This document shows positions 1 through 7,854 of a stretch of DNA of 10,902 nucleotides, piece by piece; positions within the stretch are counted from its first letter, which is position 1, and every line of letters starts with the position of its first letter. The notes below the pieces were generated by a model that saw only the letters and a list, made by a program, of their open reading frames with translations, did not search any database and was not told the origin of the DNA. This DNA comes from Amoebophrya sp. AT5.2 (Eukaryota; Sar; Dinophyceae; Syndiniales; Amoebophryaceae), in contig RXOD01006228.1 in assembly GCA_005223375.1 (NCBI GenBank), positions 1 through 10,902 on the forward strand, in the 5' to 3' direction. The position numbers were made by a program, and so were the translations under genes.

Positions 1-2316
1 TGTTTGAAAAGATGCATTGTTTTAACCTGTAAGAACAAGCATCCGCCGAAGTACATGATGACCATGTATCGGGACGTTCACGGCGTCCCCATGCAGTACA
101 CGCATCTGCAGGGTCACGAGCGCTCCCTCACGTGGGTCCGGGTATGCCGGAACGAGACACAAGAGCTAGACGGAGGACACCCCGATTGCGACTGGTACAC
201 CGCCGGGCAGGCGGAATGTACGTACAAGACTACGGGTGGCGCTGGCGGTGGCGAGGAAGATGGGGAAGCTGTCGAGCAAGAAGTGATTCCGATCAACGAC
301 AACAACTGCGAAATTCCGCATCTGCACGCTATGAACCACAGCCGTTTCTACGCGCGCATCCACCACCCGGAGGCGTACTACGGGCGGTTGCTGGAATATG
401 AAGAGAACGACGAGGGGGAAGTGCGCGCAATTGGAACGATCAGTGCAGCTGCGAATCATAGACGAAGTAGAAATGCGACCGCAGGGGCAGGAGGAGCGCT
501 CGTGAGCAGATCTGCGAAGAGAAAAATCGCGTGGAACCCCGACCGGGACCTGTCCCTCTACCCACCGCCCTTCCGCGAGGCGTTCGATTACGCGCATTTC
601 GGCGGCGGCCAGGACACACTGATTCGGCAGCTCTTCTACTGTCCGGGCGGCGCACCGCTTGCTGTGCTGCTGCTGCCAAAGGCGGGAAGCTCCTCGGGCC
701 AGCGCTTCGTGTGGGACTACGAGAGTGCGCGTCTGAAGGACGCGGTGAGGCAGGAATTCGCGCGGAAAAAAGTTCGTCTGAACGAAGATGAACGGTTCAA
801 AGAAGCGTTTGAAGACTACCAGAGGGAACAGGAAGAAAAGAAGGAGCGAGCTCGTGCTCTCGGTACTGACGAGTATTCCGAATCGACTTTCAACCGCGGG
901 ACGGCGAAGCTGTTGGACACAGCCACGATTCTGGAAAAAACGAAGCAGAACCCGGCGTACAGTGGGCAGCTGAGCGGCGCAAGGAGCGAAGATGGCAAGA
1001 ACACGCAGCTCGGTTCTTTTTCCCGCGCCCAGGTCGCGAAGATGAAGGCGGACAAGCGGCTGCCCCCGCAGAGCCTGCAATCGTTTTTGACGAATCGGGA
1101 CTACCGCACGCGGTTCAACACCCAGAACCGACCATACCTGGACGACCCGCGGAGTCTGCAGCAGGACCTGGTGTACGGACTACCCAGGTGCCCGCTGTGC
1201 TGCCGGGACCAGAAGTGGCGCCGGCGCGTCGTGATCGCGCGGAACCCGTTTGTACGGTTTGTGAGTGCGTTTTTCTACCTGCTGCGGCAAGCCTTGCTGC
1301 GAACCGATGTGGGGCTGCCGAAGACCAGCTACTGGCTGCCGGTGGGGGTGAATCTGTTGATCAATCCGGACGCCTACATGCCGAACTCGAAATGCCCGAA
1401 TTATCCGGACATAAACGACCTCTCCGAGGTCGACCTGGACCCGGACCTGGACTGCCCGCGCGCGTATCGAGCCCACATGCTGACGAGTCTGCCGGACTTG
1501 TTCCAGCGGTGGGTGAAGATCGTGCTCGGGTGGAGGCAGGCTTACGGAAACAAGGGGTTCGTGCAGAACTTGGGCCGGTTCACGACGGACGAGGCGCACG
1601 ACATCCTGCACCTGCGCCCGGCGGTAGACATCATGACGGACCCGTGGCTCAGTGCCAGGTCGCTGGACAAGCGCGAGGCGGGCGAGCACTTTCCGCCGTT
1701 ACCTCCAACATCTTCATCTTCTGTTTCTGACGCCGTCTTCTACGACCCGCGGCAGGCTGAGACGGTTGCGTCGATGCAGACTGCAAAAAGCGGATTTTTC
1801 GTGATTCACCTGGAGCACAAGGACGCGGATGTTTCCAAACTCCACGACCAGGTTCTCTGCGGAGAGTACGGAATGGAGCAATATTGTAGGCACGACAGGC
1901 GCAACGGCGGAGAAGGAGGAGGAGGAGGACCAAAACAAAAAAAGGTGAACAAGGTGAAGCACCTCCCGCCCGACGACGAAATGATCCAGCGCGCCCTCGC
2001 GGTCGCTAAAGAGAGCCGGCATAAGTACCAGCGGAGCATGCAGGCGTTTTCCCTCGAATTCATATCCGGTTGTCGCTGGAGCGGATCGGCGGCGGCGTTT
2101 GTCGCGCCGGGATGCAGTCCTCGTTCAACGCTGCCGCTGCGTTGCGCCTGCGGAGATCTCAAGTGGCAGGCGCTATGGTCGGATGACGTGCAGGAGCTCT
2201 TCCTACGCCACTACGAGCAGGATCTGGAGATACTAGGATACAAAAAGAACTACGAGGATCTGGCACCAATCGATCACGAAGTCGTGGCGCCGCGCTCGGT
2301 TTCCGCTGGGATCTAG
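1..2316 (+). CDS. Sulfotransferase, PAPS-dependent, carbohydrate sulfotransferase-like (5' end missing)
   Basis: The frame is open from the window edge to TAG at 2314-2316, so the gene starts upstream or in an earlier exon; the first in-frame ATG is at 55. Residues counted from nt 1. The product probably transfers sulfate from PAPS to a sugar or other acceptor. A 5'-phosphosulfate loop, LLLPKAGSSS, ends at about residue 232 (nt 676-696), and the 3'-phosphate motif RNPFVRFVS lies at 414-422 (nt 1240-1266). VIHLEHKDAD (601-610) and the C-terminal HYEQDLEILGY (737-747) match the closing elements of Sulfotransfer_2 (HNK-1/chondroitin type) enzymes. The two PAPS motifs are about 185 residues apart, wider than usual, because of a charged, probably coiled-coil insert (about 241-290) and further low-complexity sequence. 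A poly-Gly/Lys tract (about 635-655) is another insertion. Cys residues and an NET sequon near the N-terminus suggest a luminal Golgi enzyme; no membrane anchor is visible in this part. The family is fairly sure; the acceptor is unknown. Confidence 0.82.
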   Translation, partial: CLKRCIVLTCKNKHPPKYMMTMYRDVHGVPMQYTHLQGHERSLTWVRVCRNETQELDGGHPDCDWYTAGQAECTYKTTGGAGGGEEDGEAVEQEVIPINDNNCEIPHLHAMNHSRFYARIHHPEAYYGRLLEYEENDEGEVRAIGTISAAANHRRSRNATAGAGGALVSRSAKRKIAWNPDRDLSLYPPPFREAFDYAHFGGGQDTLIRQLFYCPGGAPLAVLLLPKAGSSSGQRFVWDYESARLKDAVRQEFARKKVRLNEDERFKEAFEDYQREQEEKKERARALGTDEYSESTFNRGTAKLLDTATILEKTKQNPAYSGQLSGARSEDGKNTQLGSFSRAQVAKMKADKRLPPQSLQSFLTNRDYRTRFNTQNRPYLDDPRSLQQDLVYGLPRCPLCCRDQKWRRRVVIARNPFVRFVSAFFYLLRQALLRTDVGLPKTSYWLPVGVNLLINPDAYMPNSKCPNYPDINDLSEVDLDPDLDCPRAYRAHMLTSLPDLFQRWVKIVLGWRQAYGNKGFVQNLGRFTTDEAHDILHLRPAVDIMTDPWLSARSLDKREAGEHFPPLPPTSSSSVSDAVFYDPRQAETVASMQTAKSGFFVIHLEHKDADVSKLHDQVLCGEYGMEQYCRHDRRNGGEGGGGGPKQKKVNKVKHLPPDDEMIQRALAVAKESRHKYQRSMQAFSLEFISGCRWSGSAAAFVAPGCSPRSTLPLRCACGDLKWQALWSDDVQELFLRHYEQDLEILGYKKNYEDLAPIDHEVVAPRSVSAGI

Positions 2317-3508
2317 GCAGAAACTGACCGGCTCCGGACCGGCTCGATAAAGGTGCTCGAGCTCGGCCTTGGGCTCGCCGGCACTATGAATCAGTAGTAG
2401 AACAACAAGTATATTAGAACAAGAACAAGCGTAGCAGAACTACTAGAGCTCGAAAATAAGGAATTGAAATTTGATTCGGACGAGGACTATTGAAGTTTTC
2501 GAGCCGAAGATTTTTGATTTTGAATCCGAAACCGAAAACAGCAGACTGTCACTTGCAATAACACAACTAACAGCGCCGCCAAGGCCTCCAACAGTTGTAG
2601 ATATTAATACGCAAGAGCGGAGCTGGTGCTGGATCTTGCCCTGACCGAAATCCCAATCGATCCGGTTTTGTATGCTTTGAGCGAGATTTTCACTTTGTGC
2701 CAAGCAAGATGTGCTCAGAACTGACACTGTGTTTCTGTCGTGCACTTGATCTTTTTACATCTTGATCAAAAATTGTATGGCTACGATCGATACCACAAAG
2801 ACAAACGCCAAGCACGAGTGACGGGCGACTCTGTAGTCGAGTGTTGCTACCCAGAGATCGAGGAAGTGCGTAGTGAATCAATAGAGTCGTCGCGTCTTGC
2901 CTTCGAGCTGCTCAATTGCTGCGATTTTCATTTCTCACAGGGGGAAACGACGCGAATAAGACTTTTAGTCGCGTATCAACTTCTACAGTTCGCTTTGTAG
3001 CTGCTAGTGGCCAATCTCATTTTCATCTTATCCTCGACTGTATCATCTACGTACCGCGCCACCCACGAACTGTGCCTCCTTCTCAAAAAATGCTGTATCG
3101 GAAAGTTTCTAACTCGTAAAACAACTACTCGAAGTTGACCTCTCACCGTTGATTCTTCAAAGGCCCGATACTTCTCCTCGCCGCTTCACCGCAGTAGCGC
3201 AGCGAGAGCGACGGCTCGCTCAAGCTCGCCCGGCCAAACCTTATTTTCCTCGCGCAACACAACGACACTTCGAGCAGGACAGAGTTCTTGGCGGTAAATC
3301 TGGATTGGCTAACCCTAACGAACTCGAACATCAGAGGCTGTGGGGGTTTCACTCAAGATTCAGTCGGCGCTACACCATTGCCGGTTTGGGGAACTCTTGT
3401 TGCGGGCGCGGGGCGCGGGGCGGTGGTGCCCCCGACGCCGCGGAGGAGGAAGAAGGACATCTATTACAAGTCGATCTGGAACGTGGCGACGGCAATTATG
3501 GTGTAGTG
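2317..3508. other. Spacer between sulfotransferase and glycohydrolase genes
   Basis: No recognisable gene. Just after the sulfotransferase stop, GACCGGCTC occurs twice with an 11-base period (2326-2345), followed by several GCTCG copies to about 2382. A purine-rich stretch of NAN-type triplets (about 2393-2455) includes TAGTAGAACAACAAGTA at 2395-2411, which resembles a site after the next gene. A good 3' splice acceptor-like site (pyrimidine tract, then CAG ending at 2940) and another at 3194 could belong to 5' exons of the downstream gene. A nine-codon upstream ORF begins at ATG 3089 and stops at 3116-3118. From 3119 to 3508 the frame of the downstream gene has no stop but also no ATG. This may be 5' coding sequence reached by splicing, or simply GC-rich untranslated leader. 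Confidence 0.5.
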
Positions 3509-5506
3509 ATGCGGACTGATTTTTCATCCGCGCAGCAGAATGTGTGTAGACAACCAAGCAAAAATACATGGGAGCACTTCAACAACCATGCGCCGGCTCC
3601 GCAAGCACAGCAACAGCAGCGGCTGCAGCATCAGCCGCCGAGATTGGGAACTTCCGGCTCGATGTATCCGCATCTGTCAGACGAGCAGAACAAGGATCTC
3701 GGCAAAGTGCTGGCGGAGATGGAGGGACAGAGCGAACCTCAGCCGCACGTCTCAACGACCGAAGCAGCGGAGTCTTGGAAAGATCAGGGCTGCGCTGCTC
3801 GTTTTGGGATCGACGACGGCGACGTGATCATGGGAACAGAGGAAGGGACTGATGACGCTGTTGTCGCGCAGGTGGACGTAAAAATGACGCTGGAATGCTC
3901 ACGAGATGTGGAGATGGCAGGAGAGGAATGCATTGTGAAGACGACGGTCGATAGCGGCACCACCACGACGACATCCAGCACTACAGCACATGGCATTTGC
4001 TCTTCGGAGCAGGAAAAGGTTGTGCGCGAATTTTTGCAAAAAGCACCGGAACAGAAGTCGGATACTTCTAACGTACAGGCAGAACAGCGGTGCGCTGCTA
4101 AAAACGCAAACGAATTATTTCTGTTTCCAGGGACACAAAGTAAGCTGATGCCGACCAGCCAGCCCCGTATTGTCGAGTCTCCAGATCCAGCCTCATTGAG
4201 AGCCGAAAACCCGGCGCCACCACAGGTGCCGACTCTTGGTGCAGGTCAGGTAGACAAAAAGCCTCAAAATGGCTTCGTGGAGGAACGCGAGGCGCGCAAA
4301 GTGGACAATGTCGAGGGCCGGCCGGAGCAGAAGTCAGCAAGCCACAAGCGGAAGAGTGACGAGGAATCATCGTCGGAAGTAGTAGAGAAGCGGCAAGGAA
4401 CGAAAACGAAATCGCGGAGGTCGGTTTCGCCTTCGCACGAATCCAGCAGCGAAGACTACGAGACACTTGAATCGGTGACCGAAGCCATTCAAACCGAGTG
4501 CGTGTGGTCCAAGTCACACTACGGAGGAGGGCTGCTTTGCGTTGGTGCGCGTGGCCCGCGCGCGCAGAGTGCGATGCGGGATGGGTGGATGCAGCCGTAT
4601 TCTTGGCTGCGCTCCTCGCAATCGCGGCAGCACCGGCAATTTCGACTGGAAATGGCTGCCACCACTCTCGCGGCGACGCAACTCGCAGGATACCATTTGC
4701 AGTTTCTTGGAAGATCGATTTACATCGACCAGCCTTCAGTTTTGGATGGAGTGTACATTCATCAATGCAGAGATGGCGCGTCGTCAAATCATCAAAACCG
4801 CGGGAGAACACAAACCTCTCGCCCTACGCTCCTGCATACCGAGCGTTTTCTTACCCAGCTGGTGTGGGAAGGAGACACCGATCAACGCACCGCACTGGTG
4901 AACGCAGGGAATCGCTTCACGCCCGGTGGAGGTTTTTCCACAGGTGGCCGCCACGCCCTCGAGGAGGCGCTGTGCGTCCAGTCGACACTGTACCCGACAC
5001 TGCTGCACGCGCACAAGGAAATTCTCGCAAACAGACCCATGGGCCATTTCGACGTTATCGTCGCGCCAACCGTGCAGTTTTTTCGTCGCGGAGACAACTT
5101 TGAATTCTCGAGGAACTACAATCCGAAGCGGGTCACCGTTCTGACGATGGCCATGTACAACCGGAACCCGTGCGTGCACAAGCAGCCGCGTGACGCGCCG
5201 GACGGCAGACACTACATTTACGGCGTGGAACGGAAATTTCGTACCTTGTTCGAAGCAGCTGAGCAGTGCAGAGTGCGACGTTTGGTGATGTGCGACATCG
5301 GCTGCGGAGTTTACAAAAACGATCCTGTGAAGGTGGGACAATGCTTGGGCCGCGTTATTTCGGGGTTTCCATTTCAGAGCGTGGAGGAGATCGTGATCAG
5401 CGGTAGCTCGCAATTTTTCGAAGCAACCGAGAAGATAGTAAAGACACTGGATAAGGAAAGCGTAACCGTAAGCGTCGGGGTCGGCACTAGTAGAGGTGGA
5501 GGTTGA
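3509..5506 (+). CDS. Microbial-type poly(ADP-ribose) glycohydrolase (DUF2263/TIGR02452-like) with disordered nuclear N-terminus
   Basis: A 665-residue protein from ATG 3509, the first ATG in a frame open since 3119; stop TGA at 5504-5506. The C-terminal part (about 372-650) fits the macrodomain-fold PARG family that cleaves ADP-ribose polymers. A helix RLEMAATTLAATQLAGY (379-395) matches the family's usual N-terminal helix. NAGNRFTPGGGF (465-476) carries the Gly-rich ribose loop. HALEEALCVQSTLYPTL holds the paired glutamates E485-E486, of which one is the expected catalytic acid. CDIGCGVYKNDP (595-606) is the family's late Gly-rich loop. The usual GGG-X(6-8)-QEE signature reads GGG-X8-LEE here, so the Gln is replaced by Leu. 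The N-terminal half is low complexity: Gln-rich near 30-45, acidic patches, a Thr/Ser run, and a basic KRK...KSRR patch (280-304) that looks like a bipartite nuclear signal. Its expected role is removing ADP-ribose in the nucleus. Two ADP-ribosyltransferase genes follow on the same strand. The true 5' end may lie further upstream. Confidence 0.8.
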   Translation: MRTDFSSAQQNVCRQPSKNTWEHFNNHAPAPQAQQQQRLQHQPPRLGTSGSMYPHLSDEQNKDLGKVLAEMEGQSEPQPHVSTTEAAESWKDQGCAARFGIDDGDVIMGTEEGTDDAVVAQVDVKMTLECSRDVEMAGEECIVKTTVDSGTTTTTSSTTAHGICSSEQEKVVREFLQKAPEQKSDTSNVQAEQRCAAKNANELFLFPGTQSKLMPTSQPRIVESPDPASLRAENPAPPQVPTLGAGQVDKKPQNGFVEEREARKVDNVEGRPEQKSASHKRKSDEESSSEVVEKRQGTKTKSRRSVSPSHESSSEDYETLESVTEAIQTECVWSKSHYGGGLLCVGARGPRAQSAMRDGWMQPYSWLRSSQSRQHRQFRLEMAATTLAATQLAGYHLQFLGRSIYIDQPSVLDGVYIHQCRDGASSNHQNRGRTQTSRPTLLHTERFLTQLVWEGDTDQRTALVNAGNRFTPGGGFSTGGRHALEEALCVQSTLYPTLLHAHKEILANRPMGHFDVIVAPTVQFFRRGDNFEFSRNYNPKRVTVLTMAMYNRNPCVHKQPRDAPDGRHYIYGVERKFRTLFEAAEQCRVRRLVMCDIGCGVYKNDPVKVGQCLGRVISGFPFQSVEEIVISGSSQFFEATEKIVKTLDKESVTVSVGVGTSRGGG

Positions 5507-6397
5507 GGATGCGGAGGGATGGAAAAAGAAGGCTTGGGGAAGGACATGGTCTAGTCGAACAACACAAGTAAGTAAAATTGAGACTACCGAAACTTCATCA
5601 ATTCTTGTCTCAAGTTCTGACCGAAGTCTTTTATCACGCAAGTTGGCTCAACCTCAATTACCACCTTACCCGACCGGGCATCAAATATATAATCGATTAT
5701 CAGACCACCATTCTTCTTTTTATGATCTCGCTCATCATCGTTTCTGCTGTAACAAGAACAACAAACCATGTTTTTCATGTTCATTTTCGGCTCGTGCGGG
5801 TTTCGTTTGGAGGAGTCCCCTGAAAGTACTAGTGAGTCGCCCCTCATCCAAAGCCGTGTACTTTACCGTGTAATGCAAAACTCGTCGGCGAAAACCTGTT
5901 TGTCATTCATTCTGTAAATCAGTGGTCCATCACCATCGGCGAAGTTATCGCATCTGCCGCTCTCCGCACCCTTGCCTTTTTCGACTTGTTGCGATCACTC
6001 AACTTCCGGCTCTAGAAGGCGGAATCCAGAGTAGATCTTGATGCTTCCCCAAATTACCCGCCGGTGTAGCAAACACCTCACCATCTCTTGTATCTGAGGA
6101 GTTTTTGCTTGACTTGTCGTGATTTCGCATCACCTAATCTCAACGCCAGCAGCCTGAGTAAAGAAAAAATTGACATAGGAGGTATTAGCTCCTCTATCGC
6201 AGCGAATACATTCAGCAGAAACTCTAGTTTGTACTTGTAGTCTACTTCACTCCGTTCGTGGAGCGACGGAAACGGCAAACCACGCGTCAGAACTCACACT
6301 ACAAACACTCGAAACTACTCTACGATACGTAGACCTGATCACCAACCAATACCAAAGATACAGCAGCATTCTTCGAGCTAGGTCCTCACACCCGAAC
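5507..6397. other. Spacer between glycohydrolase gene and first ADP-ribosyltransferase gene
   Basis: No convincing gene. It probably holds the 3' UTR of the glycohydrolase and the 5' flank of the transferase. TAGTCGAACAACACAAGTA at 5552-5570 resembles the site at 2395-2411 after the first gene. GTAAGTAA at 5568 looks like a strong splice donor but lies after the stop codon, so it would have to define a 3'-UTR intron. Three short inverted repeats lie at 6063-6077, 6119-6133 and 6177-6197. On the minus strand a 66-codon frame (6078-6278) encodes a rather hydrophobic helix-like peptide but has no ATG at its start. Confidence 0.45.
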
Positions 6398-6796
6398 ATG
6401 CCAGCTGCGGTAGACACCGGAAAGAACCCTGGCTTGCGCTACGACCGCGTGGCGCGCAAAGCTCGTTTACAAGCCAACGTGATGACGCTGTATCATGCCA
6501 CGAACGCGACGGCGGCTGCGCAGATCGAGACGACCGGAAAGCTGCTGCGCGGCTCCAGCGGGTTGCAAGGAGGCGGCATTTACTTCGCCACAACAAAGGC
6601 GGGTGCGCAGAGTCGCTCGAGGAATGGACACGATGTGGTTCTGAAGTGCCAAGTGCTTCTGGGAAAAGAGGAAACGACAGGTGGCACCTGGACCTTCACG
6701 AAACTGGTAAATATCGGAAAAGACTGCGTCAAGCAGGGACCTGAGGTCTACATCGTCTACAACTACGATCAGGTGAAGGTATTGGGACGCGCGTGA
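6398..6796 (+). CDS. Minimal PARP-like ADP-ribosyltransferase, copy A (H-Y-V triad)
   Basis: A single-exon gene for 132 residues; ATG at 6398 has A at -3, and TGA is at 6794-6796. It has the core of the PARP/diphtheria-toxin-type ADP-ribosyltransferase fold, which binds NAD+ and transfers ADP-ribose. LYHATN (31-36) gives the NAD-binding His33, with Thr35 where PARPs have Ser/Thr. GGGIYFATTKAGAQ gives Tyr62. VVLKCQVLLGK is the next beta strand. GKDCV and then PEVYIVYNYDQVKVLG (115-130) match the end of PARP domains. The residue directly before YIVYN, where poly-ADP-ribosylating PARPs have the catalytic Glu, is Val117; a Glu sits one position earlier (116). H-Y-hydrophobic triads are typical of mono-ADP-ribosylating or inactive PARPs. 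The core is only about 100 residues, with no helical regulatory domain and no reader or DNA-binding domain. The product is probably soluble; no signal peptide is seen. It is a paralogue of the gene at 7855-8690. Its activity and target are unknown. Confidence 0.8.
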   Translation: MPAAVDTGKNPGLRYDRVARKARLQANVMTLYHATNATAAAQIETTGKLLRGSSGLQGGGIYFATTKAGAQSRSRNGHDVVLKCQVLLGKEETTGGTWTFTKLVNIGKDCVKQGPEVYIVYNYDQVKVLGRA

Positions 6797-7643
6797 GGAG
6801 GCTATGAGCAGTAACTGTCGACGCTCCTATTTACGGTGGTGCGGTTTCGGAGATGCTGAATTATTTGAATGTTGAGTTCTAAATCTAACGCAGAAGAAAT
6901 ATACAAAACTAACACCAACCTAGTACACCCTTCAGATTCCTTCATGTTTTTGAGGAGTAGGCACATGTCTATTTGAAAAACGTCCAAATTTTTTTCAGAC
7001 ACTCACGCAGCGTGATAACACGGCTACTATCCAGAGCATCAACGCGTACGCGATAAGCTCACCATTACGTATAGAATTTCAATAGCTCCACGCGAGCCTC
7101 TTGTTTCGTCTGGCATTTGAATGCCTATGATTTCATTGCCTGCCTGAGTAGGAAAAGCCTCTGTACTAGTAGCTGGATTCAACACACGTTTATGATAGAT
7201 ACCCATCCTTGCAGCGGCCTTATCCCATCGCTTTATACCTGGCACAGGACCAATCTTGCCACTCTCTCTCCTGCCTTGCAGGCTCATCCCCCTAATGCTT
7301 CCGGCGAGTGCTCGGTGGTCGCTTGACTTGAGGAACTGTAACAAGCACGGCTGTACCGGTCGAGGTGCCGCAATAATTGTTCGCCGCGGCCTCATGTATT
7401 TCGTTATCATGGGTTCAAAAATCTTACCGGTTGGACGATGAATGATCCCGGCGATCGCACCACATCGCTCTTTGTGTTTGTGTAGGTCAAGGATTATGAT
7501 CGTGATCTTTCTACTGCTGTTTGGAGTGGCAGAACTATGCCTGTAGTTTGGTTATTTCAATTTCGTTGGCCAATTCAGCGCTGAATAAGTAACTTTGTGC
7601 ACGTCGACGATCGTCGGCTTCACATTATATTATAGAGAGCCCG

Positions 7644-7680
7644 CTTCTGTTCCTGTCTTGAGTTTCAAGCTCAACAGAAG
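7644..7680 (+). other. Nested inverted repeat (possible RNA hairpin) upstream of copy B
   Basis: CTTCTGTT (7644-7651) is perfectly complementary to AACAGAAG (7673-7680). Inside it CTTGA (7657-7661) pairs with TCAAG (7665-7669) around a 3-base loop. The internal loop is 5 against 3 bases. This could be a folded element in a 5' leader about 175 bases before the copy B start codon. No function is recognised, and an 8-base repeat can arise by chance. Confidence 0.4.
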
Positions 7681-7735
7681 ACTGTGACTGTATACGATTC
7701 GCTTGATATGAAATAAACCTCTCTCTTTCTTCACT

Positions 7736-7840
7736 GTAAGTAAAAATTATCCACGCTCTTTTCGCTTTTCTCTCGTCGGGCATCACGCACAAGCAAGGAA
7801 GTTGTCGGTAGAGTCGATTCTTTTACTCCGGAAGTTACAG
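7736..7840 (+). other. Possible 5'-UTR intron of copy B
   Basis: GTAAGTAA at 7736 is a near-consensus donor. A T-rich stretch followed by GAAGTTACAG ending at 7840 is an acceptable acceptor, 14 bases before the start ATG. The 105-base intron would lie in the leader, so no protein evidence tests it. Confidence 0.25.
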
Positions 7841-7854
7841 GTTGCACTGGCAGA

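Larger units (their letters stand above)
6797..7854. other. Spacer between the two ADP-ribosyltransferase genes
   Basis: No convincing gene. CTAGTACAC at 6920-6928 recurs after the second transferase gene. A minus-strand frame of 123 codons (ATG at 7410, down to 7039) has no recognisable domain; it contains ATG-GTGAGC, donor-like, near its end. TATATTATA-type sequence at about 7626-7634 precedes a nested hairpin (7644-7680), an AATAAA at 7711-7716 and a pyrimidine-rich stretch. These could be core promoter and leader elements of the second transferase gene, or the 3' end of an unrecognised transcript. Confidence 0.4.

Noticed and set aside
166..1080. Long minus-strand open frame (about 300 codons) opposite the sulfotransferase
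   Set aside because: Antisense shadow of a GC-rich gene; no domain, while the + frame carries clear sulfotransferase motifs.
5568..5576. GTAAGTAA donor-like site after the glycohydrolase
   Set aside because: It lies after the in-frame stop and no paired coding exon is visible.
4098..5641. Two long minus-strand open frames opposite the glycohydrolase
   Set aside because: No recognisable domain; the + frame has the conserved GGG, LEE and GCGVYKNDP motifs in order.
6078..6278. Minus-strand 66-codon hydrophobic frame
   Set aside because: No ATG at its start, short, and no known family; a strong acceptor-like site within it may be chance.
7039..7410. Minus-strand 123-codon frame with an ATG and a donor-like GTGAGC near its end
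   Set aside because: Somewhat protein-like in composition, but no domain is recognised and no clear downstream exon is found; not enough to call a gene.
7711..7716. AATAAA as the polyadenylation signal of copy A
   Set aside because: It is over 900 bases after the stop codon and may lie in the leader of copy B instead.
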